From Subtercola boreus (GTDB taxonomy: Bacteria > Actinomycetota > Actinomycetes > Actinomycetales > Microbacteriaceae): a stretch of 64,000 nucleotides of DNA. The stretch covers positions 62,001 to 126,000 of the forward strand of contig NZ_NBXD01000024.1 in the NCBI RefSeq assembly GCF_003399645.1. The letters are read 5' to 3'. The position numbers and the translations under genes are program-made. Below are positions 36,913-46,363 of this stretch, piece by piece. The notes beneath the pieces were generated by a model that saw nothing but the letters and a program-made list of their open reading frames with translations, was not told where the DNA came from and did no database searches. Every line of letters begins with the position of its first letter. Position 1 is the stretch's first letter.

Positions 36913-37956
36913 ATGAGCACCATGGCTGTCCCTCTCCCGTCGATCACCCTCGCAGAGACCCCACGTCGACGCCGCCCGACAGGGCTCTTGCTGGTCGCAG
37001 CCCTCCTCGCCGGTGGGCTGTCCACGTTCATCCTCCCCGCCACCAGTGCCTCGGCCGAGGCAATCGACTGCGGCTATACCCCGGGGCTCTCCGAATACAT
37101 CGGCGCCGGACGAGACGGGGTGACGTGCATGGGCGGCGGTACCCACGGGCCGGGCACGGTCTACGGATCAGGCCATCTCCCCGGCCAGACGGTGCCGGGA
37201 GGCAGCACGGCGGGGTCAGCGTGCAACTACTCCGCCCCCGCACTTCCTGATGCCTTCTACGGCTGGGGAAACGTGAGCACGTCGACGACAAGTTTCGACC
37301 ACACGCGCGATGACGGCACTCTCTGGCACTCCACGCGAACGATGTACAGCCGTAACGGCCATTACGTAGCATCGCGACAAATCAACACCTCCCTGGGCAA
37401 ACCTCTCGAGGTGAACTTCAATGACTTCACACTCATCGAAGGTCGCGTTCTCCTCACCATGACCTTCAACTGCAAGACCGATCCGACGTGGGTCGTCGAT
37501 GAACCGACCATTTTCCATCCCGATGAGAATGTGGCCCCGACGCCGGGAGCTCCTGCCACAGCCTCTCGTTCACTCGACACAAGGGCCTCCATGGCCCCCG
37601 TTCCGTTCCATCCCGGAAAGTATTTCCTCCGAGTGGATCTGACGAACAACCATCCTGCTCCCAGTGTCACGGGGTTCTCGATGAGTCTCGATCTCTCTTC
37701 CTACTCTCTTGATGAGATCATCACCTCGCCGCGAGACTCCAGCTGCCCTGAGGCCCTCACCTTCGCCGAACTCTGCGTTTCACCGGCCATCAGCCCCGGA
37801 GAGACACAGACATTCACAGCCGTGGTGAGCGCACGTGCGGGCGTCTCTGCGACTGCTCCTATCACCGTGCTCACCTCCCACGACGGCTGGCGAAAGATTG
37901 GCCCCGTGAACCGGCCCGGGGAGAAGCTGACCCTCACGACCGTCGCTCCCGGATAG
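36913..37956 (+). CDS. Secreted protein of unknown function
   Basis: A 347-residue protein. A Sec signal peptide (RRRRPTGLLLVAALLAGGLSTFILPATSASA, cleavage after about residue 48) is followed by a Cys-containing region (DCGYTPGLSEYIGAGRDGVTCMGGG), a Gly/Ser-rich segment and beta-rich domains (TMTFNCKTDPTWVVDE; FLRVDLTNNHPAPSVTGFSMSLDLSSYS). It has at least six cysteines in the mature part, unusual for this genome, suggesting disulfide bonds outside the cell. Base composition and codon use look less GC-rich than the neighbours (for instance ATT, TCT and AAT codons). No family recognised. The start may instead be ATG 36922. Confidence 0.75.
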   Translation: MSTMAVPLPSITLAETPRRRRPTGLLLVAALLAGGLSTFILPATSASAEAIDCGYTPGLSEYIGAGRDGVTCMGGGTHGPGTVYGSGHLPGQTVPGGSTAGSACNYSAPALPDAFYGWGNVSTSTTSFDHTRDDGTLWHSTRTMYSRNGHYVASRQINTSLGKPLEVNFNDFTLIEGRVLLTMTFNCKTDPTWVVDEPTIFHPDENVAPTPGAPATASRSLDTRASMAPVPFHPGKYFLRVDLTNNHPAPSVTGFSMSLDLSSYSLDEIITSPRDSSCPEALTFAELCVSPAISPGETQTFTAVVSARAGVSATAPITVLTSHDGWRKIGPVNRPGEKLTLTTVAPG

Positions 37957-37973
37957 TTTGATCGCAACAGTTT

Positions 37974-38004
37974 CGCCCCGCTGGTCCCAAGGGCCAGCGG
38001 GGCG
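37974..38004. terminator. Bidirectional terminator between converging genes
   Basis: An 11-bp stem (CGCCCCGCTGG and its complement) with a 9-nt loop, preceded by TTT and between the stop codons of the secreted protein gene and ygfZ. Confidence 0.8.
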
Positions 38005-38018
38005 CTCTCAGTTCGGGG

Positions 38019-39158
38019 TCAGCGGCGCTGGGCGCCGAGGCGGGGAAGGCGCGGGATGCGGCCGACCGCGGCGCCGGCCTCGGGGGGCACGATGGTCTGC
38101 TGGCTGGCGGCGACGAGGATGTCTTCTGAGCGTGCGACGAGGATTGCGTCGGTGGGGGTGGTGCGGCGCACAAGGGCCAGGGCGATGGGGCCGAGTTCGT
38201 AGTGCAGGGCGCTGGCGGTGATGTGGCCGACGGCCTGGTCAGCCAGCAGCACTTGGTCTCCGGGCGCGGGGAGCACCGCGTCGGAGCCGTCGAGGTGCAG
38301 CATGACGAGGCGGCGGGGCGGGTGGCCGAGGTTGTGCACCTTGGCGACCGTCTCCTGCCCGCGGTAGCAGCCTTTGCTGAGGTGCACGGCCGAGCGGATC
38401 CAGTCGACCTCGTGCGGGAGCAGCTTCTCGTCGGCCTCGGTGGTGAAACGCGGGCGCCAAGCGGCGATGCGGAGAGCTTCGAAGGCGAGCACTCCGGCGA
38501 CGGGCACGGAACCATCACGCACGGCGGAGACCAGGTCGTGCAGCGACGACCGGGCGATGAGCGTCTCGTGCCACGGGAACTCCTCCGCCGGGTGAGCGTC
38601 GACGGCGGCGTATTGGGTACCGCCCTCGACGACCTCGGTCCACGGGTCGACCCAGGTGAGCGGCACATCATGGGGCGCCGCGATGAACGGAGCCAGCACT
38701 TCAGCAGCACCAGAATCAGCGGCAACTGCGGCGAGCCACCCCACCGTCGCGAACTCCGCGCTGCGGTCGGCGACCTCGACCCGCAGCATGAACCGCATGC
38801 GGTCGAGCCAGGTGGTGAGAGCCGCCGTTTCAGGCCCGTCGACGAGCAGCCACGCCGTGACACCATCGTCGAGCACGCGGATGGCGTGCTCGACGCGCCC
38901 CGACGGGTCGAGCAGCAGCGTCTCGGCCGAGTCTCCGGGGGCGAGACGCTTGAGCGCCTGCGACGTCACCGAGTCGAGCCAGCTGAGGCGGTCGGGCCCG
39001 GTCACCGAGATCACGCCGCGCGACGAGAGGTCGACGAGGGCTCCGGCCACGAGCATCCGCTGTTCGCGGAGCGGGTTGCCGTAGTGGGCGGGTACGCCGA
39101 CGTCGGCTCCGGATGCCTCGACTGCGCCGGGCAAAGAGAGGAACGGTGAGCGGTCCAT
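38019..39158 (-). CDS. ygfZ: Folate-binding YgfZ/GcvT-domain protein
   Basis: A 379-residue protein from ATG 39158 (MDRSPFLSLPG). It contains the diagnostic KGCYRGQETVAKVHNLGHPPRR (K-G-C-Y-x-G-Q-E), FMLRVEVADRSAEFATVGWLA, and a C-terminal GcvT barrel. YgfZ binds folate and supports iron-sulfur cluster proteins. The start overlaps the stop of the nitrobindin gene (TGATG), so the pair is translationally coupled; both are also neighbours in mycobacteria (Rv0811c-Rv0813c region, recalled). Confidence 0.94.
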   Translation of the reverse strand: MDRSPFLSLPGAVEASGADVGVPAHYGNPLREQRMLVAGALVDLSSRGVISVTGPDRLSWLDSVTSQALKRLAPGDSAETLLLDPSGRVEHAIRVLDDGVTAWLLVDGPETAALTTWLDRMRFMLRVEVADRSAEFATVGWLAAVAADSGAAEVLAPFIAAPHDVPLTWVDPWTEVVEGGTQYAAVDAHPAEEFPWHETLIARSSLHDLVSAVRDGSVPVAGVLAFEALRIAAWRPRFTTEADEKLLPHEVDWIRSAVHLSKGCYRGQETVAKVHNLGHPPRRLVMLHLDGSDAVLPAPGDQVLLADQAVGHITASALHYELGPIALALVRRTTPTDAILVARSEDILVAASQQTIVPPEAGAAVGRIPRLPRLGAQRR

Positions 39159-39754
39159 CAGTCGGTCTTCACGAGCCGCGCCGACGCGTGCGTGCGGAGG
39201 TCTTGGCCGAGGGCCGCGATGTCCCACGCCCAGAGCAGGTCGTTGCTGACCAGGCCGTAGAGGCGGGTCGCCGCGGTGTACTCCTTGGCCGAGTGCGAGC
39301 GCATGACGGCGTCGGTCGCGAGGTCGATGCGGGCCGCCTTGACCTGGCCGATGTAGAGCTCGTCGACACCGCCCGGGTGAAGCAGCGAGACCTCGATGTC
39401 GAAGCCGTCGTTGGCGTTCCGGAGGCTCTCGACGGCATTGGTCGAGGAGTAGGGTCGCGGGTCGCTGCCAGGCAGCATGCCGGGGCCCTGGTCACCCGGG
39501 GCCACCGGCCGGGAGAGGCGCCAGTAGCCCAGCTCGGAGACGAGCGGCGTCAGCTTGTCGTCGAGCAGCCACGCGTAGGAGCTGTAGTTGAGGTAGGGCA
39601 GACCGTCGTTGCTGAAGCTGACGCGCTGGCCGAATTCGTGGGTGACCTTCTCGTCGCCGATCGTGTAGTCGATGACGCCGGTGCCCTCCCAGACCCCGAT
39701 CAGCCAGGAGAGAGGAACGATCTCGGACGGAAGCCCGGTGGGGATGTCTATCAT
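39158..39754 (-). CDS. Nitrobindin-like FABP-family heme-binding protein
   Basis: A 198-residue lipocalin-like beta barrel: LSWLIGVWEGTGVIDY carries the conserved G-x-W-x-G-x-G motif, followed by GYWRLSRP and a C-terminal ALGQDLRTHASARL, whose His is the likely proximal heme ligand. Plant and mycobacterial nitrobindins of this family bind ferric heme and isomerise peroxynitrite. It is the first gene of a coupled pair with ygfZ. Confidence 0.9.
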   Translation of the reverse strand: MIDIPTGLPSEIVPLSWLIGVWEGTGVIDYTIGDEKVTHEFGQRVSFSNDGLPYLNYSSYAWLLDDKLTPLVSELGYWRLSRPVAPGDQGPGMLPGSDPRPYSSTNAVESLRNANDGFDIEVSLLHPGGVDELYIGQVKAARIDLATDAVMRSHSAKEYTAATRLYGLVSNDLLWAWDIAALGQDLRTHASARLVKTD

Positions 39755-39794
39755 GAGGCGGCAGGCGCGATCAGCTCGAAGCCCTCAGAACCGT

Positions 39795-39908
39795 TCAGCG
39801 CTGGCCCCGGAACAACCTCAGAATGACGACGATCGACGTGAAGGCGATGCCGACACCGGCCAGCCCGAGCAGCCCGAGATAGAAGATTTCAAGAGGAACG
39901 AAGTTCAT
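39795..39908 (-). CDS. 37-residue single-TM protein
   Basis: ATG 39908 to TGA 39795 encodes MNFVPLEIFYLGLLGLAG followed by VGIAFTSIVVILRLFRGQR. One hydrophobic segment (residues 8-31) ends in a basic tail, the pattern of small membrane proteins. It starts 9 bp after the 85-residue membrane protein gene and lies upstream of nitrobindin in the same direction. Its hydrophobic pattern and placement in a close-packed operon support reality. No function assigned. Confidence 0.6.
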   Translation of the reverse strand: MNFVPLEIFYLGLLGLAGVGIAFTSIVVILRLFRGQR

Positions 39909-39917
39909 GGGCCGATT

Positions 39918-40175
39918 CTACTGGCTCACGGTCAGCACGAGGGTCGCCACGGCCAGAATCACCAGCGAGCCGGCAATGCTGGCCGAGACCCGGTCGACGA
40001 ACCCGCCGGGCCGGGAGAGGGCGAGCTGCACCACGAAGGTCAGGATGACCGCACCCCCCAGAATGACGGAGAGGAACACGAGGAAGGAGGCCGGGCTCGA
40101 GTACAGCCCGGTGACGACCGCCCCGATGAGTGCGAGCGCCCAGACCGGGGCGGCGCTTTTCACGAGGAGGGGCAT
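39918..40175 (-). CDS. Small membrane protein (three hydrophobic segments)
   Basis: An 85-residue protein with hydrophobic stretches at about 9-27 ([17 protein letters not shown]), 29-52 ([23 protein letters not shown]) and 62-83 ([21 protein letters not shown]). It has basic or polar ends and no known domain. It is first in a likely operon with the 37-residue protein, nitrobindin and ygfZ, and divergent from glnR with a 77-bp shared promoter region. Confidence 0.75.
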   Translation of the reverse strand: MPLLVKSAAPVWALALIGAVVTGLYSSPASFLVFLSVILGGAVILTFVVQLALSRPGGFVDRVSASIAGSLVILAVATLVLTVSQ

Positions 40176-40252
40176 CGCCCCATTCTGCCCGATGCCGCGG
40201 TCGCATTCGTCACACCGCTAGTATTGGCTCAGGCATTATCTGGAGGATCTCT

Positions 40253-40945
40253 GTGGCGCAGTTGTTGATCCTGACCTCTGCGGTCGACAAGGAGGTCCTG
40301 CCCGCGCTCTCACTGCTCAGCCATCGCACCCGGCAGATTCCCGCCGAAGCCGCCCAGCTGGTGAACACCCCCAACTGCGACCTCATTTTCATCGACGCCC
40401 GTCGCGATCTCGCCAGCGCCCGTTCGCTCTGCAAGATCCTGAAGACCACCGGTATCGGCGTACCCATCGTGCTCATCCTCACCGAGGGCGGGCTCACCGC
40501 CGTCAGCGCCGAATGGGGGGCGGCCGACGTCCTGCTCGAGTCAGCGGGGCCCGCAGAGGTCGACACGCGAATCCGCCTGGCCATCGGTCGGCAGGTGCAG
40601 GAGCAGTCGTCGTCGAAGATCCAGGCCTCGGGCGTCGTTATCGACGAGGCGAGCTACTCGGCCCGCGTTCACGGGCGCCCCCTCGACCTGACGTTCAAGG
40701 AGTTCGAGCTGCTGCGCTTCTTCGCCCTGAACCCCTCCCGCGTGTTCACCCGCGAGCAGCTGCTCAGCGAGGTGTGGGGCTACGACTACTTCGGTGGCAC
40801 GCGAACGGTCGACGTGCACGTCAGGCGCCTGCGCGCGAAGCTCGGCGACCTCGAGTCGCTGATCGGCACGGTGCGGAACGTCGGCTACCGCTTCAACTTC
40901 TTCGAAGACGAGAATGAGCGACTCGCTCAGGCTCGAAACGCGTAG
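40253..40945 (+). CDS. glnR: Nitrogen-response regulator GlnR
   Basis: A 230-residue orphan OmpR-type regulator from GTG 40253 (TGGAGG upstream). The receiver-like domain lacks a normal acidic pocket but keeps the key Asp in [19 protein letters not shown]. The DNA-binding domain [55 protein letters not shown] matches actinobacterial GlnR almost throughout. GlnR controls glnA, amtB and nir genes and in some species cross-talks with phosphate control. The mshD gene overlaps its 3' end by 32 bp, the same order as in mycobacteria. Confidence 0.95.
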   Translation: MAQLLILTSAVDKEVLPALSLLSHRTRQIPAEAAQLVNTPNCDLIFIDARRDLASARSLCKILKTTGIGVPIVLILTEGGLTAVSAEWGAADVLLESAGPAEVDTRIRLAIGRQVQEQSSSKIQASGVVIDEASYSARVHGRPLDLTFKEFELLRFFALNPSRVFTREQLLSEVWGYDYFGGTRTVDVHVRRLRAKLGDLESLIGTVRNVGYRFNFFEDENERLAQARNA

Positions 40946-41807
40946 CAGCGGGGCCGGCGACGCCCCCGGCCGGGTGCAGCTCGCCGCGCTCGACGCCCTG
41001 CTCGATGCCGCGGCGCAGGCCGACGGCCAGCCCGCGTTCAACGACCAGACCCGCCTCGAGACGAGAGCCGGCACCAATCGCGTCGTGCTCGGCTTCGACG
41101 GCGAGCGGCTCGTGGCCGCTGCCGCCGTGGCCGACGACACCCTCGAGCTGGTGGTGACACCGGATGCCCGGGGCCGGGGTCTCGGCGAACAGCTGGCCCT
41201 GGCCGTGCCGTCCTCCCTGGCCTGGGCGCACGGCGACCACCCCGCGGCCCGCCGCCTCGCGCAGAAGCTCGGCTTCGACCCGGTGCGGCGCCTGCTCCAG
41301 CTGAGGAGGCCGCTCGACCCGTCGACGGTGGCCGCGGCATCCGGAGCATCACCCGGCGTCACCATCGACACCTTCCGGCCGGGCCTCGACGACGGCGAAT
41401 GGGTGGAGCTGAACGCGAGGGTCTTCGCCGGGCATCCGGAGCAGGGCAGGCTGACGGCCTCCGACCTGCACGCCCGCATGGGCGAACCCTGGTTCGAGGC
41501 CGGCGACTTCCTGGTCGCCAGGGACTCGGCGACCGGGTCGATGATCGGCTACAACTGGTTGAAGGTCGAGCCGCCCGAGCCGGACGGGTCACGCATCGGC
41601 GAGATCTACGTGATCGGCGTCGATGCTCGTTCGTCGGGCCGCGGCCTCGGCCGCACGCTGATGCAGCACGGGCTCACCCGGTTGCAGGGCCGCGGATGCA
41701 CGACCGCCGCTCTCTACGTCGAAGAAGACAACGGCCCGGCTGTTCCTCTCTATCGCAGCCTCGGCTTCACCGACCACACGGTCGACGTGCAGTACGCCAG
41801 AAGGTAG
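40914..41807 (+). CDS. mshD: Mycothiol acetyltransferase (mycothiol synthase)
   Basis: A 297-residue double-GNAT protein that acetylates Cys-GlcN-Ins in the last step of mycothiol synthesis. The N-terminal GNAT has [19 protein letters not shown]; the active C-terminal GNAT has [32 protein letters not shown] (MshD signature) and [24 protein letters not shown], then [20 protein letters not shown]. It overlaps glnR. Its presence marks the organism as a mycothiol-producing actinobacterium. Confidence 0.96.
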   Translation: MSDSLRLETRSSGAGDAPGRVQLAALDALLDAAAQADGQPAFNDQTRLETRAGTNRVVLGFDGERLVAAAAVADDTLELVVTPDARGRGLGEQLALAVPSSLAWAHGDHPAARRLAQKLGFDPVRRLLQLRRPLDPSTVAAASGASPGVTIDTFRPGLDDGEWVELNARVFAGHPEQGRLTASDLHARMGEPWFEAGDFLVARDSATGSMIGYNWLKVEPPEPDGSRIGEIYVIGVDARSSGRGLGRTLMQHGLTRLQGRGCTTAALYVEEDNGPAVPLYRSLGFTDHTVDVQYARR

Positions 41808-41831
41808 CCCTCGAGCATCCGTCGCCGCCTC

Positions 41832-41853
41832 GTTCACCCTGCGTTTACTCTCG
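41832..41853 (+). promoter_or_regulatory. PHO-box-like repeats before ppk
   Basis: GTTCACCCTGC and GTTTACTCTCG, two direct repeats spaced 11 nt, 30 bp before the ppk start. They match the GTTCACC-type RegX3/PhoP site. Confidence 0.7.
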
Positions 41854-41883
41854 TGCATCGTCGGTGAGTGACATGATGATGGG

Positions 41884-44064
41884 ATGGACGGCGACAACAT
41901 CACTCTCGACGCGGGCGTGGGCGCGGACTACCTCGACGACGATTTCGAGCTGGTCGAAGACCCCAACGACCCCGCGCTGCCAGAAGGCCGCTACCTCGAC
42001 CGCGAACTGAGCTGGCTCGCTTTCAACCAGCGCGTGCTCGAGCTGGCCGAAGACCCGTCGCTCCCGGTGATCGAGCGGGCCAACTTTCTCGCGATCTTCG
42101 CGTCGAACCTCGACGAGTTCTTCATGGTGCGGGTCGCCGGGCTGAAGAGGCGCATCGTGACGGGGCTCGCGGTTCCGACCAACATCGGGCGGGGCCCACA
42201 AGACGTTCTGAACGACATCTCGGTCGCCGTGCACGAACTGCAGGCGCGCCACGCCGCGGCGTACCAGAACCTGGTGAAGCCGGCACTGGATGACGCGGGC
42301 GTGCACATCGTCGACTGGGAGTCGCTCGGCCAGGTCGATCGCGACCGGCTGACCGAGGTGTTCAGCGACGAGATCTTCCCCGTTCTGATGCCGCTCGCGG
42401 TCGACCCCGCGCATCCGTTCCCCTACATCTCGGGGCTGTCACTGAACCTCTCGGTGCGGGTTCGCAACCCGAAGAGCGACCGCCAGGAGTTCGCTCGCCT
42501 CAAAGTGCCGCAGGTGCTGCCGCGCTTCGTGCGCGTCGACCCGAAGGAGCGCGTGAAGAACGTGCGCTTCATCAGCCTCGAGAACCTGATGGCGAACCAC
42601 CTCGGCCACCTCTTTCCCGGCATGGAGGTGCTCGAGCACCACGTGTTCCGCGTCACCCGCAACGAAGACGTCGAGATCGAGGAAGACGAGAGCGAGAACC
42701 TCATCCAGGCGCTCGAGAAGGAGCTCCTGAAGCGTCGCTTCGGCCCGCCCATCCGCCTCGAGATCACCGAGGAGATGGATGACGTGACCCTCGGTCTCAT
42801 CGTTCGGGAGCTCGATGTCACCGAGCAGGAGGTCTACCGCCTCCCCGGCCCGTTGGACCTCGGTGGCCTGTTCGAGCTGAGCAAGGTCGAGCGACCGGAC
42901 CTGAAGTATCCGAAGCACGTGCCGACCACCAACGTCTACCTGCTGCCGCCGGAGCCCAACGCCCGGCCCGACATCTTCAAGGCGATCGCCCGGCAGGACA
43001 TCCTTGTGCACCACCCGTACGAGTCGTTCGCGACGAGCGTGCAGGCGTTCCTCGAACAGGCCGCCGCCGACCCCGACGTGCTCGCCATCAAGCAGACCCT
43101 CTACCGCACGAGCGGCGACAGCCCGGTGGTCGAGGCCCTGATCGACGCGGCCGAGGCCGGCAAACAGGTGCTCGCGCTGGTCGAGATCAAGGCCCGCTTC
43201 GATGAGCAGAACAACATCTCCTGGGCCCGCAAGCTCGAGAAGGCCGGCGTGCACGTCGTCTACGGGCTCGTCGGGCTGAAGACGCACTGCAAGCTCGCCC
43301 TCGTGGTACGCCGCGAGAAGGGCAAACTGAAGCACTACAGCCACATCGGCACGGGTAACTACAACCCGAAGACCTCGCGCATCTACGAGGACTTCGGGCT
43401 GTTCACCGCCGACGACCAGGTGGGCAAAGACCTCACCCGCCTCTTCAACGAGCTCAGCGGATACGCCATCGAGAAGAAGTTCAAGCGCCTTCTCGTGGCT
43501 CCGTTGCACCTGCGCAAGGGCCTGCTGAAGCGCATCGCGCAGGAGGCGACCAATGCCGAGAACGGCCTGCCCTCGGGCATCAAGATCAAGCTGAACTCGA
43601 TCGTCGACGAGGCCATCATCGATGCGCTATACCGCGCGAGCCAGGCGGGGGTGCCGATCGACATCTGGGTGCGGGGCATCTGCGCCATCAAGCCCGGCGT
43701 TCCGGGGCTCAGCGAGACCATCCGGGTGCGCTCGATTCTCGGGCGCTATCTCGAGCACTCGCGCATCTTCTGTTTCGAGAACAACGGCGATCGGCAGGTG
43801 TTCATCGGCAGCTCCGACATGATGCACCGCAACCTCGACCGCCGCGTGGAGGCCCTCGTGCGGCTCACCGCTCCCGACCACCTGAAGGAGATCGGTTCGC
43901 TGTTCGAGCTCGCCATGTCTGACACCGTCACCTCCTGGCTGCTCGACGGCGAGGGCGGCTGGACGAGGCACACGGCGAACGCTGAGGGCGAGACGCTCAT
44001 CGACCTGCAGGACAGGCTGCAGTCGCTCTCCGCCCGCCGCAAGCGCCCGAGCATCCTCCGGTGA
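41884..44064 (+). CDS. ppk: Polyphosphate kinase 1
   Basis: A 726-residue enzyme making long-chain polyphosphate from ATP. The N domain ([22 protein letters not shown]) and head domain precede two phospholipase-D-like C domains. Visible are the autophosphorylated His in [69 protein letters not shown], and [15 protein letters not shown]. Full length. PHO-box-like repeats precede it and the coupled mutT1 gene follows (4-bp GTGA overlap). Confidence 0.97.
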   Translation: MDGDNITLDAGVGADYLDDDFELVEDPNDPALPEGRYLDRELSWLAFNQRVLELAEDPSLPVIERANFLAIFASNLDEFFMVRVAGLKRRIVTGLAVPTNIGRGPQDVLNDISVAVHELQARHAAAYQNLVKPALDDAGVHIVDWESLGQVDRDRLTEVFSDEIFPVLMPLAVDPAHPFPYISGLSLNLSVRVRNPKSDRQEFARLKVPQVLPRFVRVDPKERVKNVRFISLENLMANHLGHLFPGMEVLEHHVFRVTRNEDVEIEEDESENLIQALEKELLKRRFGPPIRLEITEEMDDVTLGLIVRELDVTEQEVYRLPGPLDLGGLFELSKVERPDLKYPKHVPTTNVYLLPPEPNARPDIFKAIARQDILVHHPYESFATSVQAFLEQAAADPDVLAIKQTLYRTSGDSPVVEALIDAAEAGKQVLALVEIKARFDEQNNISWARKLEKAGVHVVYGLVGLKTHCKLALVVRREKGKLKHYSHIGTGNYNPKTSRIYEDFGLFTADDQVGKDLTRLFNELSGYAIEKKFKRLLVAPLHLRKGLLKRIAQEATNAENGLPSGIKIKLNSIVDEAIIDALYRASQAGVPIDIWVRGICAIKPGVPGLSETIRVRSILGRYLEHSRIFCFENNGDRQVFIGSSDMMHRNLDRRVEALVRLTAPDHLKEIGSLFELAMSDTVTSWLLDGEGGWTRHTANAEGETLIDLQDRLQSLSARRKRPSILR

Positions 44065-44993
44065 CGGTCTACGCGGCCGGCGCCGTGTGCTGGCGCCTCC
44101 ACGGCGACAAGGTGCGGGTGCTGGTCATCCACCGGGCCTTCCGCAACGATGTGTCACTGCCCAAGGGCAAGGTCGATCCGGGCGAGACGCTGCCCGAGAC
44201 CGCCGTGCGCGAGGTCATGGAGGAGACCGGGTTGCCGGTCGAACTCGGCGTGCCTCTCGGCGTGACCAGCTACACGATGCCGAACAACCGCGACAAGGTC
44301 GTCTACTACTGGGCGGCCGAGGTCACCCCGGAGGCCTACGCCTCGTCGAGCTTCGAGCCGAACGAAGAGGTCGCGGGCTTCGAGTGGCTCTCCCTCCGCA
44401 GAGCCAAGAAGGTGCTGACCTACGAGCGGGATGTCGAGGTGCTCGAGCGCTTCCAGCTCCTGGTCGACCAGGGTGTCTCGCGAACGTTCGCTGTCATCGC
44501 GCTGCGGCACGCCAAGACCATCCCCGGGGGCGACTTCGACGGGCCGGATGCCCAGCGGCCGCTCACGCATCGAGGGCGTACAGAGGCGAACGTGATCGTT
44601 CCGACCCTCCGCGCCTTCGGGCCGGAGGTCGTCATCGCGAGTACGGCCAGGCGCTGCGTCGAGACCGTCACGCCGTTCTCGGAGGCCACAGAGATCCGCG
44701 TGCGCACCACAGACCTGATCAGCCAGGACGCCTTCGAAGACGGAACGAGCGATGTGCGGCATGTCGTAGCGAAGCGGGTGCGCAAATCGAAGAGCGCGAT
44801 CCTGTGCGCGCACGGCCCGGTGCTGCCCGAGATCGTGCGCGAGGTCGGGCTCGCCGCCGGTGGCAGCCGCCAGGCGTCGCTGGCCCGCGCCGGCGACCTG
44901 CCCGTGGGCGGCTTCTCGGTGCTGCACCTCTCGCTCGAACAGCCGGGCTCGGGCATCATCGCCATCGAAACGCATCTGCCGCAACTCGCCTGA
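44061..44993 (+). CDS. NUDIX hydrolase fused to histidine phosphatase (MutT1-type)
   Basis: A 310-residue two-domain protein. Residues 1-145 are a NUDIX hydrolase with the box G-x5-E-x7-R-E-V-x-E-E-T-G in [23 protein letters not shown]. Residues 155-310 are a histidine phosphatase domain with its RH motif in [17 protein letters not shown] and the later His in [18 protein letters not shown]. Mycobacterial MutT1 of this layout hydrolyses 8-oxo-dGTP and related nucleotides, and clears diadenosine polyphosphates. It is coupled to ppk, a known actinobacterial pairing. Confidence 0.95.
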   Translation: MTVYAAGAVCWRLHGDKVRVLVIHRAFRNDVSLPKGKVDPGETLPETAVREVMEETGLPVELGVPLGVTSYTMPNNRDKVVYYWAAEVTPEAYASSSFEPNEEVAGFEWLSLRRAKKVLTYERDVEVLERFQLLVDQGVSRTFAVIALRHAKTIPGGDFDGPDAQRPLTHRGRTEANVIVPTLRAFGPEVVIASTARRCVETVTPFSEATEIRVRTTDLISQDAFEDGTSDVRHVVAKRVRKSKSAILCAHGPVLPEIVREVGLAAGGSRQASLARAGDLPVGGFSVLHLSLEQPGSGIIAIETHLPQLA

Positions 44994-45006
44994 GCGGCTC
45001 CCCGCA

Positions 45007-45039
45007 GTTCAACCTGTGTTCACCTTCCGTTCACCCTAC
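45007..45039 (+). promoter_or_regulatory. Triple PHO box before pstS
   Basis: Three consecutive 11-nt direct repeats, GTTCAACCTGT, GTTCACCTTCC and GTTCACCCTAC, 120 bp before the pstS start. This is the strongest of the three candidate RegX3/PhoP sites in the window and fits phosphate-starvation induction of pstSCAB. Confidence 0.85.
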
Positions 45040-45159
45040 GGGGGCTACGTGGTTACGACCGCCCCGTACTTTCTATAAGGGCCTGCACCGGCCTCCCCAG
45101 CGCCTGCACCCGATCACTTACCAGGGCGTTGATGGACTACCCCAATTGAAGGGAACACA

Positions 45160-46287
45160 GTGAAGTTCAAAAACGTGGCCGCGACAGGAGCCGTCCTCGT
45201 GACGGTCGCCATCGCGCTCTCCGCCTGCTCGTCGAGCAGCACCACCGGATCGAGCACCACCGCAGCGCCGAGCACCACCGCCGCAGCAGAAGCCACCTCG
45301 GCTCCGCTGGACGCCAGCCTCACCGGAACCATCACAGCAGGTGGCTCCAGCGCGCAGGCCAACGCCGAGACCGCCTGGATCACCGCCTACAACGCCCAGG
45401 TCAAGGGTGTCACCGTCAACTACGACAAGTCGCAGGGCTCGGGCGGTGGCATCACCAACTGGCTCGCCGGGAGCTACGACTTCGCCGGCAGCGACTCACC
45501 CCTGAAGGCCGACCAGCAGACCTCCGCCCAGACCCTCTGCGGTACCGGCGGCGGGCTGAACCTCCCCGTCTACCTCGACGGCGTGGCCATCATCTACAAG
45601 CTCGATGGCGTCACGAAGCTGAACCTCTCGACCGAGACCCTCGCGAAGATCTTTTCGCTCGCCATCACCACCTGGAACGACCCGGCGATCGCCGCTGACA
45701 ACCCCGGTGTCACACTGCCCTCGACGGCCATCACGACCGTGGCCCGTTCCGACGGCTCCGGCACGACGCAGAACTTCACCAACTTCCTGAGCGCTTCGGC
45801 TCCCACCGTCTGGACCGCCCCGGCCAGCAACACGTGGCCGATCACCGGCAACGTCAGCTCGCAGAAGGGTGGCTCGGGCGTCGTCCAGGCCGTCGGCGCG
45901 GGCAGCGGAACCATCGGCTACGCCGACCACAGCGCGATCGGTGACGCCACCGCCGCGACGATCAACAAGGTCGAGTTCAGCCAGGATGCTGCGACCGCAG
46001 CGTTCGCCGCGGGTGCCACCACGGTTCCCACCGCCACGGGTGACCTGTCGCAGAAGTTCGACTACTCGAAGCTGACCGGTACCGACGTGTACCCGATCCC
46101 GCTGGTGTCGTACCAGATCGTCTGCAGCACCTACAAAGACGCCAAGCAGGCCGAGCTGACCAAGTCCTTCATCGGCTTCGTCGCCTCCACGACCGGCCAG
46201 AAGGTCGCCGCGAAGAACGCCGGTTCGGCTCCGATCCCCGACGAGATGCTGACCAAGGTTCTGGCCTCGCTCGCCACCGTCAAATAA
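45160..46287 (+). CDS. pstS: Phosphate-binding lipoprotein PstS
   Basis: A 375-residue substrate-binding protein of the high-affinity phosphate ABC transporter. The signal peptide ends at a lipobox (ALSAC, Cys23), followed by a Ser/Thr/Ala linker. The phosphate-binding segments are GTITAGGSSAQANAETAW (P-loop-like) and YDKSQGSGGGITNWLAGSYDFAGSDSPL; ARSDGSGTTQNFTNFL is the third phosphate contact region. GTG start at 45160 after AAGGGAA. A 20-bp duplication lies at its 3' end. Confidence 0.97.
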   Translation: MKFKNVAATGAVLVTVAIALSACSSSSTTGSSTTAAPSTTAAAEATSAPLDASLTGTITAGGSSAQANAETAWITAYNAQVKGVTVNYDKSQGSGGGITNWLAGSYDFAGSDSPLKADQQTSAQTLCGTGGGLNLPVYLDGVAIIYKLDGVTKLNLSTETLAKIFSLAITTWNDPAIAADNPGVTLPSTAITTVARSDGSGTTQNFTNFLSASAPTVWTAPASNTWPITGNVSSQKGGSGVVQAVGAGSGTIGYADHSAIGDATAATINKVEFSQDAATAAFAAGATTVPTATGDLSQKFDYSKLTGTDVYPIPLVSYQIVCSTYKDAKQAELTKSFIGFVASTTGQKVAAKNAGSAPIPDEMLTKVLASLATVK

Positions 46288-46321
46288 TCTGAACCATCCG
46301 GCATTAATCTGAACCATCCGG
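46285..46321. repeat. 20-bp tandem duplication after pstS
   Basis: TAATCTGAACCATCCGGCAT begins at 46285, and TAATCTGAACCATCCGG repeats from 46305 with the same 17 bases. The first copy starts with the pstS stop codon, so an in-frame extra TAA is not created, but the spacer to pstC is lengthened by 20 bp. Confidence 0.9.
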
Positions 46322-46363
46322 TCTCCTCCGACCGTCCGTCACGAACTCTCGAGAAAGAACGCA

